This document shows, in pieces, positions 42,018 to 51,730 of a stretch of 64,000 bases of DNA (position 1 is its first letter; each line of letters begins with the position of its first letter). The stretch comes from Chryseobacterium flavum (lineage in GTDB: Bacteria > Bacteroidota > Bacteroidia > Flavobacteriales > Weeksellaceae), in the NCBI RefSeq assembly GCF_003385595.1, contig NZ_QNUE01000006.1, positions 186,001 to 250,000 on the forward strand, written 5' to 3'. Under the pieces are notes generated by a model that was not told the DNA's origin, searched no databases, and saw nothing but the letters and a program-made list of their open reading frames with translations. A program made the translations under genes and the position numbers.

Positions 42018-44348
42018 ATGGACTATTTGAAAGGACTCAATGAATCACAATATGAAGCGGTTACCTCTTTACAAGGGCCTTTGATGGTGCTGGCCGGAGC
42101 TGGTTCCGGGAAAACACGTGTACTTACGATGCGTATTGCCCACTTAATACATAACGGAATAGACCCTTTCAATATCCTTGCACTGACCTTTACCAATAAA
42201 GCAGCACGTGAAATGAAAGACCGTATCGCAAAAGTTGTAGGGGAAAGCAATGCAAGAAGTCTCTGGATGGGAACTTTTCACTCGGTTTTTGCAAGGATTC
42301 TAAGAATTGAAGCACATTATCTGGGATATCCTTCCAACTTTACAATTTATGATCAGCAGGATGCACTGAATGTGATCAAAAAGGTTTTAAAAGATATGAA
42401 CATCGATGCTGATCTTTATAAACCGAAGAAAGTTCAGGCAAGAATTTCTACGTATAAGAATAACCTGATTACTGTAAAAGCTTATTTTAATAATCCCGAA
42501 CTGATAGAAGCGGATGAGAAGGCCAATATGAAGTTCATCGGTCAAATTTATCAGAAATATGTTGAACAATGCTTCAGAAACGGTTCAATGGACTTTGATG
42601 ATCTGCTTTTAAAAACAAACGAACTGTTAACCCGTTTCCCGGAGATACTGGCAAAATATCAGGACAGATTCAGGTATATTATGGTGGATGAGTATCAGGA
42701 TACCAACCATTCCCAGTACCTTATTGTAAAAGCACTGGCTTCAAAATTTGAAAATATTTGTGTGGTAGGGGATGATGCACAATCTATTTATTCTTTCAGG
42801 GGAGCCAATATTTATAACATTCTGAACTTCAAAAAGGACTATCCGGATGCGAAAACCGTTTCCCTTGAACAGAATTATCGGTCTACACAGAATATTGTAA
42901 ATGCTGCCAATGTAGTTATTGCAAAGAATCTGCAGCAGTTTAAGAAAAATGTTTTCAGTGATAATGAAGAAGGCGATAAGATAAAAATATACCGTTCCCT
43001 TTCCGATGCTGATGAAGCCAATTTTGTGGCAGGGAATATCTGGGAGCTTCGTAACCGTGATCAGAGAAAGTACAGTGATTTTGCCATTCTTTACAGAACC
43101 AATTCCCAAACCAGAGCGTTTGAAGATGCTTTAAGACGTAAGAATATTCCATATAAGGTATATGGAGGTTTGTCTTTCTATCAGAGAAAGGAAGTTAAGG
43201 ATTTGATTGGTTATCTCCGTCTCCTGATCAATGAAAATGATTCTGAGGCCCTGATGAGGATTATTAATTATCCTGCCAGGGGAATTGGAGAAACAACTCA
43301 GAATAAGCTGATTGTTTTTGCTGATGCACAAAATATTTCTGTTTCAAAAGTATTGGACAACCTTCCGGCATATGCCCCTCAGCTGGGCTTAAATAACGGA
43401 GTACTTAATAAATTGAATGATTTCTGGTCGATGATCAAAGCATTTCAGGTGCTGCTGAAAACTGAAACAGCTTACAGTGTTGCCATGGAGGTGGCAAAAC
43501 GAAGCGGACTGATCAAATTCCTTAAGGATGACCAGACACCTGAAGGGATCTCAAGAGTAGAAAACGTTCAGGAATTAATGAATTCTATGCAAGGATTTAT
43601 TGAAGAGCAGATGCAGCTGGAAGATGGTGATCCGAGCCTTTCCAACTTCCTTGAAAATATAGCCCTTTCTGCCGACACACAGGATAAAGATCTTGAAGAC
43701 GATATGGTTTCATTAATGACCATTCACCTGTCCAAGGGTCTTGAATTCCCAGTGGTACATCTGGTAGGTCTTGAAGAAAATCTTTTTCCAAGCTTTATGA
43801 GTTCTGCTACCCGGGAAGATCTGGAAGAAGAAAGAAGACTATTCTATGTGGCATTAACAAGAGCGGAGAAACAAGCTTTCTTTTCATATGCTGTTTCACG
43901 GTTCCAGTGGGGGAAAATAACAGATGCTGAACCTTCAAGATTTTTGAGTGAAATTGATGATGAATATATTGAGTTCCTTAACCCTGCTATGGAAAAACGA
44001 TTCATTAACCATTCAGGAATAAAATCCAATATTTTTGATGAACATCCATCCGAAATAAAATCTTTCAAAAAGGTTGAGAAAAAGACGATTGACAGAGGTG
44101 ATACTTCAAAACCAGCACCGGAAGTAAGAAAACTTAAGCCGGTAAGCACTGCTAAAATTATCAATCCAAGCGGAGCTTCTTCTCAGGATATTGAAGTAGG
44201 TGATAAAGTGAGACATGACCGTTTCGGAATTGGAGAAGTGACTTTCCTGGATGGTACAGATCCTCAGAACATCAAAGCAAAGGTTGTTTTTATGCATGAA
44301 GGTGAGAAGAACCTGATCCTGAAATATGCTAAGCTGACCAAGATTTAA
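42018..44348 (+). CDS. pcrA: ATP-dependent DNA helicase, PcrA/UvrD type
   Basis: A 776-residue superfamily 1A helicase. The motifs are in order: Q motif LNESQYEAV, motif I GAGSGKTRVL near residue 27, Ia LTFTNKAAREM, II VDEYQDTN near 222, III GDDAQSIYSFRGA near 250, IV EQNYRST, V TIHLSKGLEFPVV near 575 and VI YVALTRAEK near 620. The C-terminus has a Tudor-like segment VRHDRFGIGEVTF, found in PcrA and UvrD, that binds RNA polymerase. It unwinds DNA 3'-5' in repair and in clearing stalled replication. The gene is monocistronic. Confidence 0.96.
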   Translation: MDYLKGLNESQYEAVTSLQGPLMVLAGAGSGKTRVLTMRIAHLIHNGIDPFNILALTFTNKAAREMKDRIAKVVGESNARSLWMGTFHSVFARILRIEAHYLGYPSNFTIYDQQDALNVIKKVLKDMNIDADLYKPKKVQARISTYKNNLITVKAYFNNPELIEADEKANMKFIGQIYQKYVEQCFRNGSMDFDDLLLKTNELLTRFPEILAKYQDRFRYIMVDEYQDTNHSQYLIVKALASKFENICVVGDDAQSIYSFRGANIYNILNFKKDYPDAKTVSLEQNYRSTQNIVNAANVVIAKNLQQFKKNVFSDNEEGDKIKIYRSLSDADEANFVAGNIWELRNRDQRKYSDFAILYRTNSQTRAFEDALRRKNIPYKVYGGLSFYQRKEVKDLIGYLRLLINENDSEALMRIINYPARGIGETTQNKLIVFADAQNISVSKVLDNLPAYAPQLGLNNGVLNKLNDFWSMIKAFQVLLKTETAYSVAMEVAKRSGLIKFLKDDQTPEGISRVENVQELMNSMQGFIEEQMQLEDGDPSLSNFLENIALSADTQDKDLEDDMVSLMTIHLSKGLEFPVVHLVGLEENLFPSFMSSATREDLEEERRLFYVALTRAEKQAFFSYAVSRFQWGKITDAEPSRFLSEIDDEYIEFLNPAMEKRFINHSGIKSNIFDEHPSEIKSFKKVEKKTIDRGDTSKPAPEVRKLKPVSTAKIINPSGASSQDIEVGDKVRHDRFGIGEVTFLDGTDPQNIKAKVVFMHEGEKNLILKYAKLTKI

Positions 44349-44367
44349 ATAAATAATAGAATACTGT

Positions 44368-44394
44368 AAACGGGCTCAAATTTTGAGCCCGTTT
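44368..44394 (+). terminator. Terminator of the helicase gene
   Basis: 12-bp perfect arms AAACGGGCTCAA and complement with a 3-nt loop, followed by seven T. Confidence 0.95.
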
Positions 44395-44482
44395 TTTTAT
44401 TACAATATCTGTAAAACAATTTTAAAATTTGTATTTTTAATAAGGGATAGAAACAAACTATAAATATTTTTTAGAAAATCAA

Positions 44483-44524
44483 AGTCTACTTTTTTTGTAG
44501 ACTAATAATTATATTCTACATTTG
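44483..44524 (+). promoter_or_regulatory. Promoter and overlapping inverted repeat of the 44564 TonB receptor
   Basis: TTTG (44494-44497), a 19-bp spacer and TACATTTG (44517-44524) form a consensus promoter. Inverted repeat AGTCTAC (44483-44489) and GTAGACT (44497-44503), separated by seven T, overlaps the -33 box. A repressor bound there would block RNA polymerase; the protein is unknown. Confidence 0.75.
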
Positions 44525-44563
44525 CACCTTGTAAAAACATAAATGTAAATCAAATTCTAAACT

Positions 44564-47308
44564 ATGAAAAATAAGAAAACTATCCTTTCGGCCTCTGTTT
44601 TATTTTTCCTTGGTGTATTTACTTACGGACAGGAAAAAGACAGCATAAAAGCAAATAAAGACAGTATAAAAACCAACAACGTTGAAGAAGTGGTAGTCTT
44701 GGGTTCAAGAGCAGGTGCCAGGTCTAAAACGGAGAGTCCGGTTCCTGTAGATGTATTCAATGTGAAGGAGTCTTCCATAATCCTTCCACAGACCAATATA
44801 GGACAGATCCTGAATGCTGTGGCACCTTCATTTACTTCCACCATTCAGACCAATTCCGATGGTACAGACCACCTGGATCCTGCACAGCTGAGAGGTCTGG
44901 GACCAGATCAGGTTTTGGTGCTGGTGAATGGAAAAAGAAGACATACGTCAGCATTGGTGAACGTAAACGGAACACCGGGAAGAGGTACAGTAGGTACGGA
45001 TTTGAATGCTATCCCGTCCTTTGCTTTAAACAGGATTGAAGTATTGAGAGATGGTGCTGCAGCACAATATGGATCTGATGCGATTGCCGGTGTTATCAAC
45101 CTTGATCTGAAAAGAGATACAGGGAAACTGGCGGGACAGATCAGTTATGGAGGAAACCTTACTCCAACAGCTAATGATCATACCGGAGATTTTGACGGCC
45201 AGAATATTCAGCTGGATTTGAACTATGGAAATAAAATCGGAACCCAGGGTGGTTTCTTTAATATCACCTGGTCTTCACAGTTCAGAGATTCTACCTCAAG
45301 AGCAGGAGCCGAGAGTGGAGCAATCTATAATGCTTACAATGCAATCGAACAGCGTGCACTGAATAATGGTGTTAACCTTTCGTCTCTTTTTAATAATATC
45401 AATACTACTCCGAATTCTCAGCAGCTTATAAATTATATCCATCAATATGCGCAGGGAGTAGATTATTTTACTTCTGATTTTCAGAATCAAATTCAGGCAG
45501 CGAATACCATTGCAGCTTTACAGGGTCTTTTAAATACAAACGTTACCGATCAGGAGCTGGCTTACAGGGGCCAGACAAGAAAAGACTTCAATATGCAGGT
45601 CGGGCAGTCCAAACTCAATAACCACCAGCTTTTTATCAATATGGAAGTTCCGCTAAGTGAGAACTGGAAAGTTTATTCTTTTGGAGGATATAGTTTGAGA
45701 CATGGTACTTCAGGAGGGTTTTACAGAAAGCCTAATCAGAGCAGAACATTCACCGGTTTATATTCCAGTGGTTATCTTCCTCAGATAGGAACTGATATCC
45801 AGGATATTTCATTAGCTGCAGGAATTAAAGGAAAATGGGACGGTTGGAATATTGACTTTAGTAATACTTTCGGACAAAACTCTTTTACATATAACATCGA
45901 AAATACAGGAAACACCTCTATGCGTTTTGCTTCCCCCAATGAATTCAATGCGGGAGGTTTAAGGTTTTCTCAAAATACTATCAATTTAGATTTCTCTAAA
46001 AAATACGATGTATGGGAAGGAATTAACGTAGCCTTCGGAGGAGAACACCGCTATGAAAATTTTAAAATTAACCAGGGAGAAGAAGCTTCCTATCAGACAT
46101 ATGATCAGTTTGGAAATATCTGGAACGGAGATCCAAGCCAGAGAGCTACGGATTTTTTCGGACAACCTCTGCCGGGAGGCTCTCAGGTATTTAACGGATT
46201 CAGACCTGAAAATGCAGTGAATAAAAACAGACAGGCATTAGCAGCCTATGCAGATGTTGAATTCAATTTTACAAACTGGTTATTGGTAGATGCAGCTGCG
46301 AGATATGAAAACTATTCTGATTTCGGATCGACATTCAATTATAAATTGGCATCAAGAATCAAAGTCGCTCCAAATTTTAATGTGAGATTCGCAGGTTCTA
46401 CAGGATTCAGAGCACCGTCAATCCACCAGATCTATTATAATGTAACATCTACATTGTTTACTAATAATCAACTATTGGAAGTAGGAACTTTCAGTAATGA
46501 TTCTCAACTGGCACAACAGCTGAATATGCCTAAACTGAAGCAGGAAACTTCAAAATCTGCCAGTGTAGGATTTACCTACAGAATTCCTTCAGCAGGGCTT
46601 AGTTTCACTGCAGACGGTTATTTTACAAGAATTGATAACCGCATTATTCTTACTGATCAGTTTCTAAGAAAGGATGTGCCTTCTGATGCACAAAAAGAAT
46701 ATGATAAATTAAACGTAAATGGTGCTCAGTTCTTTACCAATGCGATTGATACAGAAACAAAAGGGATAGACGTTGTGATTTCACATAATATGAGGTTCTC
46801 AGGATTTAAACTGGATAACAACTTTGCTATTAACCTTAATAAAACCAAGCAGGTAGGAACGGTCCACTCTTCAGGGTTATTGCAGTCTCCTGCACTCGAA
46901 AAGATTTATTTCTCTGAAAAATCAAGAGTATACCTGGAAGAAGCAGTGCCTAGAGTAAAAGCCAGTCTTTCGCATACCCTTTCATGGAAAAATGCAAACT
47001 TCTATCTGAGAAATACTTATTTCGGAAAAGTAACAGGTGCTGATATTATTGATGTGAACGGAGATGGAATCATTGATTTTAATGAACATCAGCAGATCGG
47101 GGATAAAATCATTACTGATATCTCGGCTGCTTATCAGTTTACTAAAAATGTAGGATTAACTTTAGGTGTCAATAACTTGTTTGATATTTATCCAACGAAA
47201 AACCTTCCTGCTTCTACAAATAATGATCAGTTCATTTATTCACGTTCAACTTCTCAGTTTGGACAGAACGGAAGATACGTTTTCGCAAGGCTTAATTTCA
47301 ATTTTTAA
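44564..47308 (+). CDS. TonB-dependent outer-membrane receptor
   Basis: A 914-residue protein with a signal peptide (MKNKKTILSASVLFFLGVFTYG, then Q). The region VEEVVVLGSRAGARSKTESPVPV carries the TonB box and the start of the plug; the plug domain (about 45-180) has QIGQILNAVAPSF, PAQLRGLGPDQVLVLVNGKRRH and IEVLRDGAAAQYGSDAIAGVIN. The rest is a beta-barrel ending in the aromatic RLNFNF. There is no CarboxypepD-like N-terminal domain, and no SusD gene next to it, so the ligand is more likely a small molecule such as a siderophore, cobalamin or metal complex than a polysaccharide. The promoter carries an inverted repeat. Confidence 0.95.
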   Translation: MKNKKTILSASVLFFLGVFTYGQEKDSIKANKDSIKTNNVEEVVVLGSRAGARSKTESPVPVDVFNVKESSIILPQTNIGQILNAVAPSFTSTIQTNSDGTDHLDPAQLRGLGPDQVLVLVNGKRRHTSALVNVNGTPGRGTVGTDLNAIPSFALNRIEVLRDGAAAQYGSDAIAGVINLDLKRDTGKLAGQISYGGNLTPTANDHTGDFDGQNIQLDLNYGNKIGTQGGFFNITWSSQFRDSTSRAGAESGAIYNAYNAIEQRALNNGVNLSSLFNNINTTPNSQQLINYIHQYAQGVDYFTSDFQNQIQAANTIAALQGLLNTNVTDQELAYRGQTRKDFNMQVGQSKLNNHQLFINMEVPLSENWKVYSFGGYSLRHGTSGGFYRKPNQSRTFTGLYSSGYLPQIGTDIQDISLAAGIKGKWDGWNIDFSNTFGQNSFTYNIENTGNTSMRFASPNEFNAGGLRFSQNTINLDFSKKYDVWEGINVAFGGEHRYENFKINQGEEASYQTYDQFGNIWNGDPSQRATDFFGQPLPGGSQVFNGFRPENAVNKNRQALAAYADVEFNFTNWLLVDAAARYENYSDFGSTFNYKLASRIKVAPNFNVRFAGSTGFRAPSIHQIYYNVTSTLFTNNQLLEVGTFSNDSQLAQQLNMPKLKQETSKSASVGFTYRIPSAGLSFTADGYFTRIDNRIILTDQFLRKDVPSDAQKEYDKLNVNGAQFFTNAIDTETKGIDVVISHNMRFSGFKLDNNFAINLNKTKQVGTVHSSGLLQSPALEKIYFSEKSRVYLEEAVPRVKASLSHTLSWKNANFYLRNTYFGKVTGADIIDVNGDGIIDFNEHQQIGDKIITDISAAYQFTKNVGLTLGVNNLFDIYPTKNLPASTNNDQFIYSRSTSQFGQNGRYVFARLNFNF

Positions 47309-47328
47309 TATAACAGCCGGTAATACTT

Positions 47329-47360
47329 AAAAAACTGTTCGGACTCCCGAACAGTTTTTT
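47329..47360. terminator. Bidirectional terminator between receptor and cstA
   Basis: 14-bp perfect arms (47329-47342 and 47347-47360) with a 4-nt loop, T-runs on both strands. Confidence 0.95.
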
Positions 47361-47370
47361 AATTTTATGA

Positions 47371-49212
47371 TTACCTTTCTACCAGTTCTTTTACCGGTTC
47401 TCCATAAAAATCGATTTCTGTTTTTTTAATTTGAAGCAATTGATACCATTTTCTGAACGCTCCGGCAAATACGATAAGCATCAGGACCATTGCCGTTATG
47501 GCTAGAGCAGCCAGTAAATATTGTTCCTTGGGAATATATATTGTTGTTACCTGAATGTACCCGGCCCAGAAAGTGATCCCTGCCATAAAGACTCCGGGAA
47601 TGGCTGAACATAATGCGTATTTACCTCTGTTCATTCTGATAAGCATTGTAGTACATACAATCAGCCCACAGGCGGCAAGCAACTGGTTACTGATTCCGAA
47701 GAGTGGCCAGATACTGCTCACATTTCCGGTATAAACCAGATAGCCCCAGGCAAAAGTAAACAGAAGGCTGCTGATAATAATCCCGGGAACCCAGTTTTTA
47801 TCATTAAACTTTGGAACAACAGAACCAAGCATTTCCTGTAAAAAGAAGCGTCCGACCCTGGTTCCGGCATCAATAGCGGTAAGAATAAACACCGCTTCAA
47901 ACATGATCGCAAAATTATACCAATAAGCTGTCAGCTGATCCATATATGGGATCTTATTGAAAATATGAGCCATTCCCACAGCCAGGGATACAGCACCTCC
48001 GGTTCTTCCATGAAGATCTATCCCTATCTTTTGAGAATAGTAATCGATATCCACTCCATGTAATGAAGGATGGGCAGCGAGGAAAGCATCGTAAGATTCT
48101 TTAGGCGTGTTGATCGCAAAATAATCACCCGGCATTAATGTACACGCTGCAATTAAAGCCATTAATGCGACGAACCCCTCTACAAGCATTGCTCCATATC
48201 CGACAAAAAGAATTTCCCTTTCTTTGTTTAGCATTTTCGGAGTGGTACCTGTAGCAATAACAGCATGAAATCCTGAAATTGCCCCACAGGCGATTACAAT
48301 AAAAATAAAAGGAAGAACAGGACCGCCAATGACAGGACCGCCACCGTTTATAAATGCCGTTAATGCCGGCATTTGTACCGTAGGGTGGATAACAATAACG
48401 CCGATAGCAAGCATAACAATTGTTCCAATCTTTAAATAAGTAGACAAATAGTCACGCGGAACCAAAAGTAGCCAGACCGGTAGTACGGAAGCTAAAAATC
48501 CATACAATGGAATTGCAATGGAAATAGTTTTGATATCCCAAGAAAACAATTTATTCATAAAAGGATTTTGCATTAAACTATGGCCACCGATAATTCCGGC
48601 AATTAAAAGAATTCCTCCTAAGATACTCGCGAATAGAACGCTGTTCTTTCTGTAACGCATGATAAGTCCCATAATAACAGCAATAGGCATTGTAATGACC
48701 ACGGTAAAAAGAGACCATGAAGCTTCATGCATCGCATTGATACAGGCAAGTGATAGTCCGGCTAAAGTAAGGATCAGAATAAATAAAATGGCAAAACCCG
48801 CTACAGTACCGGTAGCTTTACCAATTTCTTTTGATGCAATTGTTGCAAGACTTTGTCCCTTATGCCTGACGGATGCAAATAATACCACCATATCATGTAC
48901 TCCGCCTCCAAGTACACAGCCAATCAAAATCCAGAGGGCTCCGGGAAGATATCCGAACTGGGCAGCAAGAACAGGGCCTACCAGAGGGCCTGCTGCTGCA
49001 ATTGCTGCAAAATGATGCCCGAAGAGTACATTCTTGTTGGTGGCTACGTAATCTTTTCCATCTGCAAATTCAACTGCAGGTGTAGTATGCTGATCATTAA
49101 GACGCAAGACTTTATTGGCCATGAAAATACCATAAAAGCGGTAGGCTATGGCAAAAATAAGAATTGATACAAAAATAAGGGTAAGTGCATTGATATTGTT
49201 CAGAAAATCCAT
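47371..49212 (-). CDS. cstA: Carbon starvation protein CstA family transporter
   Basis: A 613-residue inner-membrane protein with about 16 hydrophobic segments. The CstA domain starts early, with the family motifs FGHHFAAIAAAGPLVGPV near residues 63-80 and WILIGCVLGGGVHDM near 94, and contains IACGAISGFHAVIATGTTPK near residue 310. CstA proteins take up peptides or pyruvate, and are induced on carbon starvation in E. coli. At 613 residues it is shorter than E. coli CstA (about 700). The gene is convergent to the TonB receptor and has its own terminator. Confidence 0.95.
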   Translation of the reverse strand: MDFLNNINALTLIFVSILIFAIAYRFYGIFMANKVLRLNDQHTTPAVEFADGKDYVATNKNVLFGHHFAAIAAAGPLVGPVLAAQFGYLPGALWILIGCVLGGGVHDMVVLFASVRHKGQSLATIASKEIGKATGTVAGFAILFILILTLAGLSLACINAMHEASWSLFTVVITMPIAVIMGLIMRYRKNSVLFASILGGILLIAGIIGGHSLMQNPFMNKLFSWDIKTISIAIPLYGFLASVLPVWLLLVPRDYLSTYLKIGTIVMLAIGVIVIHPTVQMPALTAFINGGGPVIGGPVLPFIFIVIACGAISGFHAVIATGTTPKMLNKEREILFVGYGAMLVEGFVALMALIAACTLMPGDYFAINTPKESYDAFLAAHPSLHGVDIDYYSQKIGIDLHGRTGGAVSLAVGMAHIFNKIPYMDQLTAYWYNFAIMFEAVFILTAIDAGTRVGRFFLQEMLGSVVPKFNDKNWVPGIIISSLLFTFAWGYLVYTGNVSSIWPLFGISNQLLAACGLIVCTTMLIRMNRGKYALCSAIPGVFMAGITFWAGYIQVTTIYIPKEQYLLAALAITAMVLMLIVFAGAFRKWYQLLQIKKTEIDFYGEPVKELVER

Positions 49213-49416
49213 ATCATCTTGGTTTTTTTAATGAATAATTATATTTGGATGTATTTTGTTGGTAATAATTCAAATATTGACCAAGTTAATTATTTTAAAT
49301 GTAAAAAATAATGATATGTATATCAATTTAGCAAATTAACATTTAAGTTTGTGTTTTGTATATATATTGTTTTGATTTTTAGGATTATATGGTTTTGTTT
49401 TAATAATGTGTATATA

Positions 49417-50436
49417 TTATTTTTTCTGAGCAAGTACGAAGTCAACCATCTGGCCAACCATTTTATTAAGACTTGCTTTTTCGGTGGTTGAAAAACCATG
49501 TTGTCCATTTTCAATTATTATCAGAGAGCTCTGTACACCGGCTCTTTTTAATTTTCTGTAAAGTTTTTTAGATTGGCTCAAAGGAACCACTTTATCTTTA
49601 TTGCCCTGCATGATTAAAGTGGGAACACCACTGGATACATAATTGCAAGGAGATAGGGTTTTAAAGTAGCTGATAACTTTTTCCTGATCTTTTTGTATGT
49701 CATATCCTGAAAGTCCTTTTACTAAATTCTGCTGCAAATTGATGATTTTCTTTGAAATCAGGCCAATCATGAAAACCGGAACAGTCCCGGCACGGGTGTG
49801 GAACAGTTTGTTAAGGTCTGCAGGTCCGTAATGATCCACTACATAATTTACTTTAGCAGAATAAGATGAAAGTTCCGGACTGCCCGTGAATGCATGGTCA
49901 GGAGTATAGGCTGCCAATAGAGAGAGGTGAGCTCCTGCCGAAGCACCAAAAAGGCCTATATTTTCAACATCAAACTGGTACTTTTCAGCGTTTTTCCTTA
50001 CCCATCTTACTGCATCCTTGGTATCTTCCAGCGGAAGCGGAAAATGAGTGCTGTCATTCAATAGGGTGTAATCAATACTGATGATAGCGTACTGCCTGGC
50101 AATAAGCTTTTCTATGACAGGCTCAAGATAGCTCTCTGTCCGTACAGTTTTGTCTCCCTTTACCCATCCGCCGCCATGCACATAGATCAATACCGGTAAT
50201 TTATCAATCGTAATGTTTTTCGGAACATATATATCCAGGGCTATATCGTCTCCATTCACACCTGTTTTATAAACAATATTTTCAGATATCGTTGCTATTT
50301 CGGGAAGAAAGAGACTCTTCCTGGCTTCTGATTCAGGCTGATTCTGAGAAAAGCTTAAGCAGAATATACTTAAGGCCAAAATAAAAAACAGGTTTTTGAA
50401 AAACCTGTGGGCTGATATGTTATTGACTGATTTCAT
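49417..50436 (-). CDS. Secreted alpha/beta hydrolase (BD-FAE-like esterase)
   Basis: A 339-residue protein with a signal peptide (residues about 1-30, ending CLSFSQ). The oxyanion motif IYVHGGGWVKGDK is near residue 90 and the nucleophile Ser lies in LFGASAGAHLSLL near residue 165. The Asp is in QGNKDKVVP near 275 and the His in NGQHGFS near 310. The type is that of bacterial kynurenine-formamidase/carboxylesterase proteins such as the BD-FAE esterases. It should act on esters, perhaps of polysaccharides or aromatic acids, in the periplasm or outside. It is monocistronic; the AT-rich gap of about 200 bp downstream holds nothing clear. Confidence 0.9.
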   Translation of the reverse strand: MKSVNNISAHRFFKNLFFILALSIFCLSFSQNQPESEARKSLFLPEIATISENIVYKTGVNGDDIALDIYVPKNITIDKLPVLIYVHGGGWVKGDKTVRTESYLEPVIEKLIARQYAIISIDYTLLNDSTHFPLPLEDTKDAVRWVRKNAEKYQFDVENIGLFGASAGAHLSLLAAYTPDHAFTGSPELSSYSAKVNYVVDHYGPADLNKLFHTRAGTVPVFMIGLISKKIINLQQNLVKGLSGYDIQKDQEKVISYFKTLSPCNYVSSGVPTLIMQGNKDKVVPLSQSKKLYRKLKRAGVQSSLIIIENGQHGFSTTEKASLNKMVGQMVDFVLAQKK

Positions 50437-50459
50437 AGTAATTTTTTTGTGAGGTGGTG

Positions 50460-50843
50460 CTATTTTACTAATTCCTCAAAAAGTTTACCAAAAGTGATAT
50501 TCAGGTCTCTGGATTTACCGGGATGAGGTCTCGAAGTCTGTATCACAGAACTCCTTACCGCTGTCAGCCAGCGGAAACGCTCAGGAATATCCAGTAAAGC
50601 GATGGGACCGCCATCTTTATGGCCTTCAGCAATTTTCCGGAAACTCTCCAGATTCTGGATGATATCATCATAGTCCAGTTTACTGTGCATAAGCCTGAAC
50701 TTATCCGGGCACAGATAGAATTCCACGCGAATGAATTTTTCCTTTTTTGAAAACATCACCAGCCCGATATTGAAAAATTCTTCTCTTTCAACTTTTGGTA
50801 CAAGGCGTATTACCGCATATTCGTATATTTTATCCTCTTGCAT
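50460..50843 (-). CDS. DUF3037 family protein
   Basis: A 127-residue protein of the DUF3037 family, opening with YEYAVIRLVPKVEREEFFNIGLVMF, the family hallmark. The remainder is mixed alpha/beta with a conserved GPIALLDIPERFRWLTAVRSS and a RPHPG segment. The function is unknown. The start overlaps the 3' end of the HipA-like kinase gene by 14 bp, so the two are translationally coupled. The pair is a recurring arrangement from what I know of Bacteroidota genomes. Confidence 0.88.
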   Translation of the reverse strand: MQEDKIYEYAVIRLVPKVEREEFFNIGLVMFSKKEKFIRVEFYLCPDKFRLMHSKLDYDDIIQNLESFRKIAEGHKDGGPIALLDIPERFRWLTAVRSSVIQTSRPHPGKSRDLNITFGKLFEELVK

Positions 50844-51603
50844 TTTTGGCTTCGTTTACAAAGGTTTGAGAATTTTCTAATCTGGTTTTCAAAAACTGAA
50901 AATAGATCTCACGGATTTCAGCAGGACTTTCATCGGCGTCATTCCATTGTAACCAGTCTTCAGGAATCATATTGACAATTTCCCGGAATAACGTTTCGTT
51001 CAGAACTTCATGAGCAAACCTGTCTGCTTCATCAAGCATTTTTGCTTTTGGAAGAAGCACGTGGTCTTTCACATATTTGAAAGGGGTTTTAGCTGCTGCG
51101 TCAAAATTCTGCCATGAGTGGTGGAAGTAGAACGAAGCACCATTATCGATGATCCAGAGTTCTTTATGCCACATCAGCATATTCGTATTTTTAAAAGTAC
51201 GGTCAATATTGGTGATGAATGCATCCAGCCATACAATTTTTGAAGCCAGAAGCGGATCTACATTGACTCCCGGATCATAAGTAATAGAGCCGGAAAGATA
51301 ATGAAGCCCAAGATTCAGACCTTCGGAAAACTTCAACAGATCCTGGATTTCCTCATCGGCCTCTGTTCTTCCGAAATCGGCATCAAGATTAACAAAAACA
51401 AGTTCAGGAATCTTAAGTCCCAATGCTTCGGTAATCTTTCCACCCAAAAGTTCGGAAATCAGCATTTTCACGCCATGGCCTGCACCACGGAATTTTAATA
51501 CATATTTGAAATCATCATCGGCTTCTGCCAGAGCGGGAAGAGATCCTCCTTCTCTCAGGGGCAGAATGTAACGCATAACGGTTACCGTTCTTAAATTCTG
51601 CAT
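50830..51603 (-). CDS. HipA-like kinase, minimal form
   Basis: A 257-residue protein equal to the C-terminal kinase part of HipA, without the N-terminal HipA_N domain (full HipA is about 440 residues). The likely ATP-binding Lys is K37 in YVLKFRGAGHG, the catalytic loop is ITNIDRTFKN with Asp near residue 134 and Asn near 139, and the metal-binding Asp is in IIDNGASF near 153. All key kinase residues are present, so it should be active. HipA kinases phosphorylate glutamyl-tRNA synthetase; the target of this short form is unknown. The TAnnTTTG element at 51608-51615 is 4 bp before the ATG. Confidence 0.9.
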   Translation of the reverse strand: MQNLRTVTVMRYILPLREGGSLPALAEADDDFKYVLKFRGAGHGVKMLISELLGGKITEALGLKIPELVFVNLDADFGRTEADEEIQDLLKFSEGLNLGLHYLSGSITYDPGVNVDPLLASKIVWLDAFITNIDRTFKNTNMLMWHKELWIIDNGASFYFHHSWQNFDAAAKTPFKYVKDHVLLPKAKMLDEADRFAHEVLNETLFREIVNMIPEDWLQWNDADESPAEIREIYFQFLKTRLENSQTFVNEAKNARG

Positions 51604-51607
51604 GAAG

Positions 51608-51615
51608 CAAAAATA
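51608..51615 (-). promoter_or_regulatory. TAnnTTTG element 4 bp before the HipA-like gene
   Basis: TATTTTTG on the minus strand lies 4 bp upstream of the ATG at 51603, suggesting a leaderless mRNA. No clear -33 TTTG at 19-20 bp. Confidence 0.4.
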
Positions 51616-51730
51616 AGGCTATTTTTATAAACTTTGGCTTGAGTTTCGATAAAAGAAATAAGGAATTGAAGACTGGGAAACAGAGTTTTTTTCATAAATT
51701 ACCCTCTTAAAAAGGAAAGAAAATTTGCTT

